64,000 bases of DNA from Jackrogersella multiformis. Lineage: Eukaryota > Ascomycota > Sordariomycetes > Xylariales > Hypoxylaceae. The position numbers were made by a program, and so were the translations under genes. Positions within the stretch are counted from its first letter, which is position 1; each line of letters begins with the position of its first letter. Shown piece by piece: positions 34,643 to 46,425 of the stretch. The notes beneath the pieces are model-generated. The model worked only from the letters and a program-made list of their open reading frames with translations, searched no databases and was not told the origin of the DNA. The DNA is taken from NCBI GenBank assembly GCA_902806575.1, contig CADCXD010000001.1:3100001-3164000 (forward strand), in the 5' to 3' direction.

Positions 34643-35554
34643 TATGGTCTGTTGGTAGAAGAAGCAAGCGTTTTTCATTTTAGTTCGAAACTCACAGATT
34701 CGTCAGTTCACTACGCTGGAAATACCACTGGGAGGGAAATCTGAAATTCAAAATTGTACAATCGCTACGGAACGGCATCGTCATCTTCACCGGCGTGGGT
34801 ATGGGTATTGCATAGTCATTACGATTACTACGGTGGTCGAGTTGAGATTAGATTGATGGATAGGGGATAGGAGGTAGGGAATCACGGTCCGGATACATAA
34901 GCGACCTTCTGGTTCAGACGGCGGGTTTTGCTGTATCGCCTCTCGGGATCGAGAGGACTGGACTTGGCTATGAAGCTATTACTAGGGTCAACTCAGCGTT
35001 TAGAAGTCAATTATGAGCTTGGCTTTATTAGCGTGAACTTAGACAGGAGATGGCTTCGTAGATTTTCCTCCTGTGCGTGAGTGACAGTCAACAGCAAGCT
35101 AAGGAGTAATAAAGGACAATGTCAATGTCACACGGCGTATCCGTCCTGGTTAAAAGTACTTTTCCATATACTCCTTTTCCCCCTTTCTGCAAGAGCCTTT
35201 TTGTGATTACCGTAAAAAGCCATTTAAGCTCTACCCCCTTTAAATATCACGTGTGTAAACACGATGCCCTTCGATTCATTCTTTCATATTTATAAAAATA
35301 AGTCTTTTTAAGTCTACCTACCTAAGGTAAGTATTGGATGCCTTCCTTCTGCCTGGGACTATTAAAAGGCTACATTGATGTGGGTAATCATACCGATGCG
35401 AGGAGGGGGGGTTACATTAACAGTGCCTCGTTTTCTGGTGTATATTAGGCCCCAGATGTTGAATCATGGCTGGAGAATTTTGTCTTTTCAAGCCATTAAT
35501 TACCTAAGGGGGGGGATAATCAACTTATCCGCTGCCTTTATATTGTGTTTTATC
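34643..35554. other. Intergenic, no gene recognised
   Basis: 3' region of the GH5 gene and AT-rich DNA. Short poly-G runs at 35404 and 35510. Nothing coding is supported. Confidence 0.45.
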
Positions 35555-35800
35555 ATGCCCTCAGAAATCCCTATCCAGTTATCCGCGCTCTCCCCTAAAC
35601 AGCAGGAGGATATTCTGTACGGGCCGGCTCTCACTCCGCCAAATACTGTATCCAACCAAGACAACCCTCCAAACAAGAATGCCTTAGCTCAGGTCGTGAT
35701 CAGTCTCTTCCTACCGGTTGCTAGGTATTCTTTGGAATGGGATAGAATATTTGCTCCGTACCGTAGTCCTATATTTTTTATGCGAGTATTTGATTAGATG
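35555..35800 (+). pseudogene. N-terminal fragment of a PTH11-like / rhodopsin-domain membrane protein
   Basis: From an ATG at 35555 the product MPSEIPIQLSALSPKQQEDI, then GPALTPP, DNPPNKN and ALAQVVISLFLPVAR, has the layout of the start of fungal rhodopsin-domain (PTH11-like) proteins: a helix, GPAL.PP, DNPPN and the first transmembrane helix. The frame then leaves the pattern and stops at about 35797; the following 150 bp in other frames show only short hydrophobic pieces. I infer a truncated gene relic. The upstream part of the same open frame has no meaning I can see. Confidence 0.45.
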
Positions 35801-35976
35801 TTGGGCCATCTTCGTTGATTATTACCGACTCGGCTTTATTCTTGGATTACAAAGCTTATTTAAATGTGATTTATTTCTTCCAGCAGCTACGGGCTTACGG
35901 TGATCACATCTCGAGCCGCCAACTTCGATTACTTAAAGGGAGACTGAATATATATTCGGCTGGACCCTTACATTGA

Positions 35977-38949
35977 CTAAAAACGATTGCTTGCTATCTT
36001 CAACTTCTCTCTGTACTCCCACAGTTCGCGCTTCGCCTCGTCTGTCTCCCGCAGAATATGCCCTAAGCCATGTTTTTCAAAATCTTGGCATATTGGACAG
36101 AAATCCGCGGGATTATCGTCACGGTCCTCCTCGTGATACTCTTTGGCATCGAAGTATCTATCGCCGTCTCCGATTTCGTACCATATATCCCCCTCGTCGT
36201 CCATCTCTGCACGATATCCGGCAAACTGTAGGGCATCGCAAAGGGCTAGGACCATTGGGAACCGTGACAGCAGTCTCCGACCGTCGGGTGAGGAAATGTG
36301 ATGATGAAACTGCGTCTGATTCTGGAAAAACGTGTTTTCCTCTTCCTCGTATTCTGAATCATCAGAATCCTGAGTGATGCTGTCATCTATATGATCTGAT
36401 AAAAGTTTCCCTGGGTGTTCTATAGCCCTCTTGGTGATAATACCAGCCTTCGTGTCCTGTGCACATTGAAGATCCTTCCTCGATGCTCTGTGGTAAATCA
36501 TGCCCGCATGAGACCAACACATATCAGAATGTGATGTTCTTGTTTCCTCACCATATTCGAAATTCGATATCCATTCCTTTGAGGGTGCGCTGTTCACATG
36601 CCCTCGTCTGAGACCATAGCTCCATGACCTTCCAATCTCTGGTGCCCGAAGATACAACTTTGAGGCATACCAGTGGTTAGGAGGATGAAAATCCGTTGTA
36701 TATGGATTAAGGAATAACTGGAATGGGTTTGTTCCGTGTGAGAGAAAATGGGCTAGTCCTCCTTCTAAGCTGATAAATGACCACCTGTTAGGTCTATTTC
36801 CAAAAATGTCATAGGCAATGTTCCAGACCTTTTGCCATGTAGTCTTACCACAATCGGTTTCGATGTGTGGGTTTGCTCCCTGAAGTAAGAGATAATGGGT
36901 CGTGTCAGTGAGCAGTGAGGACCTCTCGACGCTCCGGATCAATGGTGAGTCGTACCGGGTGACATCCCCGGAATTAACCCTAGCACCACATTCGACCAAG
37001 ACGGCTACTCCTTTTAAAAAGTTTCGTCGAGCAGCATCTGATAAAGGAGTACGCCTGAATCTCCCTTCCAAGTTTGGGTCAATTTGGGCAATCTCTAGTG
37101 CAAATAGAACTTCTTGGAAGTTAGTGTCCTGACATGCACCATGCAATATACTATTTGATAAAGCCGTAGTGGTATTATGAGGCTCAATCTTCCAATCACA
37201 ATATCCCGTGGCTCGTAGAAGTTCAACTTTCCATTTGAATCCTGCATTCAGCTGCTGAAGAAGGCCTGCCAATATCGGACCGGAAGAAACGATGTCTGCT
37301 CCGCGTGATAGCATCGCTGAAACGGCAGAGGAATATCCCCTATCGAATGCGAACAACACCGCAGGCCTTTTGAAGATTAGAATCGAGCATGTAAATTAGA
37401 CTCATGAAGTGGTGTTTAATACTTACAGTCTCTCTTCTGCGATAGTACCGTAGTACGTATTTGGATCACATCCCTGATCTAGAAGGTGTTCTAAGACCTC
37501 CTGGATTTCACGCAGCTCTTGGTTATTGGACGTGTACCAATGATTCCGATTTCTACACCGAACAACATGCTACTTCGAGTGAGTTATAATATCGCGAATG
37601 GCCGATTTGGGAATACATACCTCAAGCAACCCCCCTATTTCATCGTCGACATCATATATGCTTGCCTGCCCACTTTCTAATAAGTATCTAATCCTGTTTA
37701 AATCATGGTCCCGACAAGCTTGGAAGATAGAAGCGTCTTTTGGTCGTACATTGAATGCAGTTACCGAGCAGTCAAATCTTGGCATGCGAATCCAATGTCG
37801 GGCAGCTTGCTGTATATTCAGCTCGAATTGAAGTATCTGTTGGCTGAATATCTTGAAGCCGATCTCGAATACGAATCTGAGCTTTTGACGTGTTCGCTTA
37901 GACTGTACTGTTAGCATTGCGCCTGCTGTGTGCTTATTATTTGTTGATAACTCGCGTAGGGCACCATATGTTAGAGAGTAATACCCGAGGCTTCTCCTCA
38001 TATGATGTTGTATTAGTCTCGTACCGGGATCGACCTCGTGTTCAAGATCAGGACTTGAAACTGTGCCTATAACAGGCGTTGAATGCTTCCTCTGTCTGTC
38101 CTGATCTAACTTGTGCTGGCTTTCGGACTGAACATCATCGTTCAAATCAGACCTAGGAGATTTGAGGCTCTTGGGCGGACTTTGGGCGCTCTGAATAAAA
38201 CTATTCAACACATTGTCTCCATTACCATAAGTCTAAGTACTTACGCTTTTCATCACACTCTGTATTTCTGCATGTATATATACTTTGGCAGCTTGGATTG
38301 ACTCTCTCAATTCTGCTTGCAGGAGAGTATGACTAGCGCTGAGGGCTTGTAGTGACATTTGATTCAATGATGCCAATCGTCTGCCAGTATGTTAGAAACA
38401 TCGCGAAAATTTAATACGGCAATCAGTTCGAAACGCTGCGAAATTTAAAGAGAAGTGGGCAGAAGGAATGAGATGATGGATGCTTGGGTATTGAAACTTG
38501 AGTAGGAAAGATTCGTACACTCCAAGTATGGATAGTACAGAGTTCAACTGAGACTCAGCTTTCGCGACATCTCCAAGTATCTTATCTGCTCTTCTCTTGT
38601 CTATCGCTGCCCATCGCAATCGAGCCCGGACTGTTTGAGATATTCCAGATCGAGCATAGCAAAGGCTCTGGACCCCCTGAAGTGCCTCGAAATTGGTTTG
38701 AAGGCCCGACGATATTATCGTCTGATGCTCTGGGGGAAGTAGTACTAATGAATCTGACACAGGCAATTCTTCACCGAGTCGATGTAGCTGTTCAATGCGC
38801 GAGTGTAAATGATCAAGCTTTGTTGCTAGTCGAACAAGTTCCTCAGGCGCATTCATGAACGACTGCACAAGGCTATTCGCAGCCTGGCTGGCTTTGATGG
38901 ATAAGCCAAGCAGATGAGCAAGGGCTGACGCCGTGCCAATAGCTTCCAT
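35977..38949 (-). CDS. Ankyrin-repeat protein with STAND-type fungal N-terminal domain
   Basis: Five exons on the minus strand: 38519-38949 (ATG at 38949), 38245-38380, 37621-38190, 37427-37569 and 35977-37366; 889 aa, all phases consistent (introns 138, 54, 51 and 60 nt). Residues 1-145 (MEAIGTASALAHLLGLSIKA, ANSLVQSFMNAPEELVRLAT) are the helical N-terminal domain common in fungal STAND/NLR-like proteins. A linker follows, then about 340-680 with degenerate ankyrin repeats: ASIFQACRDHDLNRIRYLLE, VLEHLLDQGCDPNT, AVSAMLSRGAD, TPLSDAARR, VAVLVECGARVNSGD and HYLLLQGANPH. The C-terminal 200 residues include an acidic patch (SDDSEYEEEE) and FCPICQDFEKHGLGH. No NACHT or NB-ARC ATPase is present, so it is not a complete NLR. 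Next to a HET gene; a role in non-self recognition is inference only. Confidence 0.75.
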
Positions 38950-39824
38950 GGTGAACTCAGATGATCCCGAAGTATTTCTTAGATGTTGTGTAGAAGGGGT
39001 TATTGCGTAGGTACAAATCTCTAATAAAATCGTTGGATATGAATATAAATAGTAGAATATACTCCCCTTTAAGCAAGAGAGCGGAGAGGAAATACGGCTC
39101 TGAACGGAACCCGAGATTAGCTTCTGTGCATCTTATCAAATTCGCCTGGCCACCTCTACAGACCTCGTACATATGCATCAGAGGCTTAGAACTTGTAAAG
39201 CCGCACACCGAGAGCAGCTAATAATGATCCCTTTGGCTGGCTTGCCAAGGCAGAAACTCATATCAAGTTGAGCCCCGACTGGCCAACAACTCGCATAAAG
39301 CCATCCATGTAGGTAGGTGTAGGCATTATTCCTATAATGTCTCAGCCAGCTAGGCTGCCAACCGCCCCCCACCCCCCAACTTGTTCCGGGGCGGTCGATT
39401 CTCGTTTCGTAGAGTAAGAGGTTAGGGCATTTCTAGATTATCCATTATGTCAAGGCTGATTCCACACATAATAGGTATGCAATAATTATCCTCGCCGGCC
39501 GTTATTAAGAGGGTTGCCATATCAGAATTTCGACAAGGGTTGTAAAGCTATTTTTCAAGAGTTTACTTTCAACCACCCCCTTTTCGCGATACTCCGCTAA
39601 ATAGCCCCCAAAATGTGAAGATCAATTGCGATAACACAACAGAGTTACATAATCATTGTAAAATCTATCCTGCTTTTGTATCATTATGTTCACAAGAAGA
39701 AAGTATTGAAATGTTAAAATGCGATACTTACTATGAACCGTACCTACCTAGTTATTGCTTAATGGGCCTGAATTTTCTTTTCTTTAAAAAGGGGGTTTGT
39801 AAAACCAAAATGTTAAGGAGTAGA
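38950..39824. other. Intergenic, no gene recognised
   Basis: Upstream of the ankyrin gene and downstream of the HET gene. A short C-rich tract lies at about 39362-39379; AT-rich towards the HET gene. Confidence 0.45.
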
Positions 39825-41978
39825 TTATATCAATGTAAAAAGTTCCGCTTCTTTACCCGATGCCTGTTGCATTCGAACTAGTTCACCGTCCATGATGCCG
39901 TCGACATAGCATTCTCCAAGAAGAATGCAATCATGCCTTTCTTGATCTCGAGTATTCCGAATGATAAAGGGAACTGGGACTCCTAGAATGACTCCAGCTT
40001 GATCACCTGGCTTCATGCAAGCAGGACCTATACCCATGAAGCCCCTTTCTGTGATAAAGAACCTCCTGCCTACACATGTCCGCAATAAAGAAGCTTGGAA
40101 GAGCATAGCTGCTCCTGGATACCACTTGTCTCTGATAGTATGCCAGATCTTAGTAGCCAGAGGGGCGGGGTGGGAGGACCAGCCCACATTCTGCTGAAAC
40201 CAAGCTTCCGCCGAGTCAATCATATCTCTACTCTCGTCTCCCCCCCGGTCTTCGGGGGATACATCGTTCGTTTGGACAGATAAAGTACGCACGAAAGCCT
40301 CAAAGACTTCTTCGTTGGAAGTGTAAGTCGGAAGGCAGAGTTGAGAAGTCGAGTTTTGGGTCGTGATTCCAGTTGGACTATTCCCATTGCCGTCAATGAT
40401 TACTCGGTAAGAAGAATCGGTAATTAGCGACCATGCTGATATAACAAAGTCTATCTCTGCCTGACGTGGTGGGTAATGCCACTCGACCAACTCATCCTGG
40501 GCTCGTAATGGTGCTTTTGTATCGACAAGGGGGCTAGAAACAGACAGTACAGAGTCGAGCGAGTAACCAGATACTTTTAACTTGTTGGCGTTTTCGAATC
40601 TTTGCAGATTCATTTTCTGGCCGGCGTCTGCGTTGAAGAGATCATAGTCAAACCCAGATGTTCGGCGAGGTTCCGACCACACAGGTACCCAAGATGGACA
40701 GTCAAGTATAGATTGATCTTCCAAGTACTCTACCGCTACCAAGGGCCGAAGCGTCGCGTGAGTAAGTATGATAAACCAGGTTGCGTCCCTGAACACTTGA
40801 GCGACCGGCTTTTCGTAGTCGACAGCAACTAGTTTACCACTGGGGTCGGAGGCGTTCGCCACGTCCCCGGCTATTCCGAGCACAGCAAATACATGGTCCG
40901 CCGGGTTGGTCGCCTTGCGCGTCCGTGATTTGTTTAGTAAAGGGAACAGGCTCTCTTTACGTCCGGGAAGCCGCTGGATCTGGCACAGGTACAATGCAGC
41001 GGGTATGTCCACTCCGGAAGACGATTCTTCTGAGACCACTCCGGTGACGCGCAACTGCAGTGTGAAAGGGGTCCGGAGGTTACCGGCATCCATTATATGC
41101 ACAGCTTCGGCGAACGGTTTCCAATCCAACTCCCAAGGCCCTACATATATTTTGGCATCCGTGGCTAAGACTGCCTCCTGGACAATCCAAACCCGATGGA
41201 ACCATGGTTGATTGAAGAATGTCCCAAGGATACGGTGTTCAGGGGTCTTTTGAGATGGGAAGCCGAGTAGGTCTACCTCCGGCAAGCCGTATTCGTTGGT
41301 CTTAACCCGGTCTGAGTTTCGCAATGCTTGAGCGAAGAAAGAGAGTACGACTGACATGTAGTCTAAGTCGGCCAGACGCGTGCGCCCAAAGGCGATATCC
41401 AGCCGAGAGGTCCGCAGCTCGAATGCTGGTATATCTGGCGCGACAATCTCGTTTCCTAGCCAGATACATACCATCGAAGCTGTAGTATAGATCCTGCGCA
41501 TGAGCTTAACTTGCTCGGCGCGTTCTCTAATGTCGTTCTGGTTAATGCATAGAGCATCTATCCAGAATAACAATAGATTGGCGCCGGTCCTCCTAGACTC
41601 GATCATATCCGCCTCGTTGCGGTTCCGGGCGATATCTTTCCACGCGCGCTTCTTAGAATGAAGTATATGGGATTCATCCACGATAGCTATACCATTCAGA
41701 CCCGGGTCGCCTTCAGCAGGTAATTGACGTAAGGCCGTGAGTGCCGATGCCAAATTCTGAGTTACTTGCATAGGAAAGCCATCACACTCGATTAACTCTA
41801 GGTTCTGAACAGAACCCCAGACGTATGAAAGTGCCTGGTAACATGGCGATTCGTCTAGGTGAGGAATTGTTTTGATACTGATCCTGATTGGATCTGAAGG
41901 CCAGCCGGGTTCAATGCTGAGGAGTCGTATGGAGTTGGCTGGGTCAGGAAGGGGCTGATATCCGTACGATGTTTCCAT
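39825..41978 (-). CDS. HET-domain protein 1
   Basis: Heterokaryon-incompatibility (HET) domain protein; the domain is a TIR-like trigger of cell death in several fungal self/non-self systems. Single exon, 717 aa, ATG at 41978. The three HET blocks are clear: CYQALSYVWGS (46-56), LFWIDALCINQNDIRERAEQ (137-156) followed by IYTTASMVCIWLG, and QPWFHRVWIVQEA (257-269). Two serial insertions lie before block 2. Residues 300-560 include DHVFAVLGIAGD and YEKPVAQVFRDATWFIILT, the usual middle region of large HET proteins. The C-terminus (GRRFFITERGFMGIGP, CILLGECYVDGIMDGELV) is the commonly conserved tail. No NACHT, WD40 or ankyrin partner domain is fused. Confidence 0.92.
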   Translation of the reverse strand: METSYGYQPLPDPANSIRLLSIEPGWPSDPIRISIKTIPHLDESPCYQALSYVWGSVQNLELIECDGFPMQVTQNLASALTALRQLPAEGDPGLNGIAIVDESHILHSKKRAWKDIARNRNEADMIESRRTGANLLLFWIDALCINQNDIRERAEQVKLMRRIYTTASMVCIWLGNEIVAPDIPAFELRTSRLDIAFGRTRLADLDYMSVVLSFFAQALRNSDRVKTNEYGLPEVDLLGFPSQKTPEHRILGTFFNQPWFHRVWIVQEAVLATDAKIYVGPWELDWKPFAEAVHIMDAGNLRTPFTLQLRVTGVVSEESSSGVDIPAALYLCQIQRLPGRKESLFPLLNKSRTRKATNPADHVFAVLGIAGDVANASDPSGKLVAVDYEKPVAQVFRDATWFIILTHATLRPLVAVEYLEDQSILDCPSWVPVWSEPRRTSGFDYDLFNADAGQKMNLQRFENANKLKVSGYSLDSVLSVSSPLVDTKAPLRAQDELVEWHYPPRQAEIDFVISAWSLITDSSYRVIIDGNGNSPTGITTQNSTSQLCLPTYTSNEEVFEAFVRTLSVQTNDVSPEDRGGDESRDMIDSAEAWFQQNVGWSSHPAPLATKIWHTIRDKWYPGAAMLFQASLLRTCVGRRFFITERGFMGIGPACMKPGDQAGVILGVPVPFIIRNTRDQERHDCILLGECYVDGIMDGELVRMQQASGKEAELFTLI

Positions 41979-42835
41979 GTCACTGATGTTGAAGTATAGT
42001 CAAACAAGATGACATAATGGATGATGGTCGACTTGATTTTGCGATTTTTAAAGTTGAGGGAACCCGTCGATTTTCTACACTCGCATGTTCATTATCAGAC
42101 CCCTGGACTCAGCCGCACAAGATCTACAGTTATAGACACCTACCTGCCAATCACGACTAGGTACTGTATAACAGGATGCGCCAGGACGCTTGTGATTTGA
42201 AGTTTTATAACGCTTTAAGTAAAATATAATAAATTTATGAAGTGCCATAAAATAAAGGATATTAAATAAAGAGTAAAATAAAGAGTAAAATAAAGAGTAA
42301 AATAAAGAGTAAAATAAAGAGTAAAATAAAGAGTAAAATAAAGAGTAAAATAAAGAGTAAAATAAAGAGTATAATGAATTGAAATTTACGGAATACCTAG
42401 CATATGTTTCGTTCGCTCTCATACGGCCCCTTGCCGCTGCGCCGCAGACTTGCATTCAGGCGTTTGACACAGCCCCGAGCGCTTATATACCTCAGAAGAT
42501 CGCCCACTGTAGTTCGGTAGAGGTAGTAGGGCGGACTTCGCTCCAGACAGAATCAATAACATTTTCCCGATATCATTCAAGTTCAGTTGGTTTCGCAAGT
42601 TGTATCGCGAATCCTCCCATGATAGACTATATAATGTCAAAGAACATGGTCGTGGTACGCGAACTTATCAGGGAGGTCAAATTGATGAACTGTTGTTAGT
42701 CTTCATACTCACTGGGTCAAATCATTAAGACTAGACAATGCTGACTGGATTATCTATGAATTAGATGTTTATGGGCAATGGTGCCGGAGATCATATCTTT
42801 CATAGTACCTTACCACTGCTAACAACCTACTAGGT
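41979..42835. other. Intergenic with 12-bp minisatellite
   Basis: Upstream of HET gene 1. Contains the minisatellite at 42264-42371. Open frames through it are only low-complexity translations (repeating YSLF), not genes. Confidence 0.5.
42264..42371. repeat. 12-bp minisatellite, nine copies of AAATAAAGAGTA
   Basis: Nine head-to-tail, near-perfect copies of a 12-mer (108 bp), with only the first and last units showing changes. The near-identity of units suggests recent expansion. Confidence 0.9.
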
Positions 42836-43444
42836 TTCTTCTTGCGGGACTTGTTGCCGATCTTATTCTCACTGCCATTGTCGTCCCTGTCGAGGTTTCG
42901 CGAGGTTCTCGGTTCTCTCACTCAGACATAAAGTGGCCAGCCTATGTTTTCACTATAGGGATGAATGTGTAGGTCACTATTACAGCAGCTTATATATGGA
43001 ACATTCTAACTTTTCCTTTGAAGCCCGACCATGTTTGCTATAGTCTGGTACTATCTCATCGAAGATGAAACGACATCACGGATTAGAAACGAAGACTTGG
43101 TGTTTATGCATCTGTGGCTTCTCGTCGCAGCAGTGCACTGGGTAGGATACGGCATTGACCTACCATACTTAGCCTCAGCTATCATATTTACCGCTGCTGT
43201 AGTTTGTTACGGCGTGGCATACCTCCTCTGCCAAAGTCCGAGGAGGACCCGGCTAGTAGGCGGATCAGGGGTGGAATACATGCTGCTCGCAGTTCCCAGT
43301 ACAACTAAGCGCAATAAAATAAGCTGGAGTGGAATCTTTTGCATCCTTGGTATTTTCGTTGCGTTTGGTGGCTTCACTGTCGGCGCCTGGTATGGCCTCA
43401 ACTTCGCTTTTTATGGAAAGCAGTACGCGTGGGGTGTATATTGA
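42836..43444 (+). pseudogene. Possible multi-pass membrane protein gene, probably broken
   Basis: Two adjoining stretches look coding. The first, in the frame of FLLAGLVADLILTAIVVPVE and KWPAYVFTIGMN, meets a TAG at about 42969, after which the same frame continues VTITAAYIWNILTFPLKP. The second, from 43031, reads MFAIVWYYLIEDETTSRI, then LVFMHLWLLVAAVHWVGYGI, IIFTAAVVCYGVAYLLCQ and GIFCILGIFVAFGGFTVGAW to a stop at 43444. At least four membrane helices can be drawn. The two parts are in different frames and I find no intron that joins them cleanly. I do not recognise the family. Either a short unknown gene (43031-43444, 137 aa) or a decayed larger one. Confidence 0.35.
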
Positions 43445-44275
43445 CAAATGACTGCGAATGCCGAGCGTACTTAGTATCTGTACCTACGTAGTAATAATAA
43501 AAAGTAAAACTTGAATAAGGAAACACGGGTTGGTAGTTGCTTTTTATGCAGCCGGCCGCCTCTTCTTTAAGTCCACATGATAAGCTTGGTAGGTAGCTTT
43601 CCAAGCACTCACTTCGTCATCTATGGATGTGCTAACATACTTGGTACTTATCAATGCCTTGTAGTATGTATTAAGGAACTAGAGAACTGTATGAGATCGA
43701 ATTCATAGGAAGTCGATGATAAAGTATGGCGCCTAACATTCAACCAGCTAAGCACATACTACATAGGATGCGCTAAGTCTGGCAAGTGGCTTTCCGGAGT
43801 TTGCTAACTATTCACCAACTGCCATACTTAGGTATGATTCGAAACGAGTATACCACTAAGGGTACCTAGGTATATATAGGTACTTAGGTATACAGAGCTA
43901 ATAGTAACAATGCATAGCCTATGCGTCGTTAACTTAGCCAATTATATGCATTCACTATCTCCAACATCGAGTTGATGCCCTCGAGGGTTATTAATGTGGA
44001 CCTTCGACTATAATGTTATCAACTAACAACCATCAGCGATGTTAATTTTCCATCCCAAGCAATGAGTCGACCAGTTCGGTACCTAGGTAGGGTTTGGCCA
44101 ATGCCATATACACGACCAGGGCTTACTCACTACCCACCCCCCTTTATCAAGTGCATTCATTACTCAGTCGTTTACCTTAAATTGAACAGATAACAAACTT
44201 CGCCGCTTTTCCTATGATACCTCTGAATCTTACTTATACCTTAAGTCAATTTATACGGCAGACTTTCAAGACACA
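43445..44275. other. Intergenic, no gene recognised
   Basis: AT-rich with a few ACCTAGGT motifs (43863, 44080). Ends in what was presumably the promoter of the decayed reductase. Confidence 0.45.
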
Positions 44276-45741
44276 ATGACATCTACAATTGGGGAGCGAT
44301 TGCTGCCGTCTCTCGTAGACGAGATCGCGCTATCCGACCCTCATCGTATTCTGTATTCCGTGGCAAAGACCAAGAACCCCGAAGATGGATTCGTGGGCAT
44401 AGATGCAAGAACTTTTGCCTGTGCCGTCAATCGCTTATCGTGGTACATCGATGAGCAACTGGGGGGAGGCCATGGCTTCCCAACGCTTACCTACACAGGG
44501 TTACCAAAACCCATTATACAAACGCATGCCACAATTTCACCATTTGATGCCTTCACAGCTTTATCCTCTCTCGGGCACAAACCTGCATATCTGGCTATGT
44601 GTATTGGCAAGAGAGTCTACATGGCATTCCCCCTTTTCCACTGCGAGAGAATCACGATGCTTCTACCGGCTCCGATACATTCCGGATTCACGATAGTTCT
44701 AGGCCCATTCCCGCCCTCTGTTGGTATCATCAATGAGGTTCATATCCATTGAAATGTACAACAAAGCTGCCTTGTTCCTACCATGTTGATAGACCTGGCC
44801 AAGGATCCAGAGTATCTACAGAATCTTGACCGGTTGGAACTAATTGCATATGGAGGTAGCCCTTGTCCCTAAGCAGTGGCCGATCTCATCTGTCCCAAGA
44901 CTAAGTTAATTTCTTATTTCGGCTCAAGACCCGATAGTCTTCGATGCCAGCAGAAATCCTAGTCTACAAAATGCCTCCAGCCACTTCCGGAGAGAGTCAA
45001 GTGCCTTAATGCTGACCTGTCGAAATCATATTTCGGGCTTTCCAAAAAGGATTACCAAGAGCTCCTTGGTTAGGTCACACATGTTGTTCATAACGCTTGG
45101 CAGGTCGATTTTAACCTTTCGGTCGAATCCTTCGCTAACCACTTCAGTATCGTCCGGCGATTTGTTGACTTCTCGGCGCACTCCAGCTTTGGCGCGCAGC
45201 TTTTCTTCGTCTCCAGCATTAGTTCTGTCCGTGGACGGACAGGCATCGTTGTCGAACGGATTTTCGAGGATTAGCACACGCCGGAGGCAATGGGATATGG
45301 GGAGGCCAAATTTGTCTCGGAACGCCTGCTCGATACAGCGGCTAGAGAAGCCGAAATCCCCAGCGTCGTCTGTCGTGTAGGCCAGGTTGCTGGCCCAACT
45401 TCGACGAGTGGCAGCTGGCCGAAGCGGGAGTGGCTGTCGAGCCTTATCGCAAGCTCGAAGTACCTAGGCAAGCTGCCGGCATTGTAAGATACACTGGCCT
45501 GGAGACAATGTTGCTGGAAGAATGGGTCAAGACACTGCGAGAAAGCGCGTCCAAGGAGGAGGACTTGGCTCGGAATCCAGCTGTTAAAATTTTGGGCTTC
45601 TTTGAAAGCCTAACTAGCAAAGGCGTAGACCCAATTCTCCTCGATACTCAAGAGACGCTTGGTGCTTCACGAACGCTGGCAAACCTAGGACCAGTTCACG
45701 ACAAGTGGATAGAAAACTGGATGGGTCAATGGAGGTTCTAG
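44276..45741 (+). pseudogene. Decayed NRPS-like adenylate-forming reductase
   Basis: Relic of a second A-T-R enzyme, distinct from the intact one at 18-21.5 kb. It starts normally (ERLLPSLVDEIALSDPHR, FPTLTYTG), then jumps by a deletion of perhaps 130 codons to LPKPIIQTHATISPFDAF and RVYMAFPLFHCERITMLLPA. The frame stops at 44752. Another frame continues TMLIDLAKDPEYLQNLDRLE and YGGSPCP, then a stop. The end of the A domain, the carrier domain and the NAD-binding loop are missing. Reductase pieces follow: LNADLSKSYFGLSKKDYQEL, a stop, VTHVVHNAWQVDFNLSVESF, FFVSSISSV, a stop, MGYGEAKFVSERLLDTAA, VCRVGQVAGP and WLSSLIASSKYLGKLP. The true C-terminus (WIENWMGQWRF) is still readable. Less than half of an ancestor of about 1050 residues remains. 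Confidence 0.85.
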
Positions 45742-46425
45742 GTACTCTGAAGTCTGATTACACGGATAAACTCAAAGACTACGAAGTTATATTACCTACT
45801 GCCTTTTTGAAATCGATTATTCCGAAGGGTAAGTATTGGTTAGGTACCTACCTAAGGTCAATAAGCTAGGATCTTCGCATGAAACTTGGTTAAATTATTA
45901 TTCTGACCTGTTATCATAACTATAAATACCTAGCTAATAACAATGAACATTTTAAAAATGCAGAATTTTCAAACCCGAAAGTCTTCTTGCGTCAAAGTGA
46001 AGTGCTGATTCATATTCTTTAACTCTACCCCTATTTCAAGCCCGTACTTGCTAAGGAAGTATATTTAGGGGGGGAAAGCTCCATGATAGTGTCAGCTGTC
46101 ACCGGCTGGGATACACGTGTCAATGGAGTTACTATAATTGGCATATAAATGCCGGACTAAGTGGGCGGTGAGTATGGATCTAAGCCGAATATGATCTAGT
46201 TCCCGAGCTCCACAAGGAGACCATGTCCACCCTACAGGGTAATTGACTTTGTTTCAAACGGCAGAATTCTTTCCAACTTCTACAACTTCAATGTTCCAAT
46301 TCAACTTACACTTATACAATAATACAACACGACACATACAGCACATACAACACTCACACATATGCATTAATTCATCCAATTGGTCCATCTTGGAACTGGG
46401 CAGCTAGGAAGGATAGTTTCTGAGT
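45742..46425. other. Intergenic, no gene recognised
   Basis: Separates the decayed reductase from HET gene 2. The last 120 bp are rich in ACACA/CATAC repeats and pyrimidines, a likely promoter/5'-UTR of the HET gene. Confidence 0.45.

Noticed and set aside
42075..42455. Open reading frame with repeating YSLF
   Set aside because: It is only the translation of the 12-bp minisatellite; no domain, start context or splice support.
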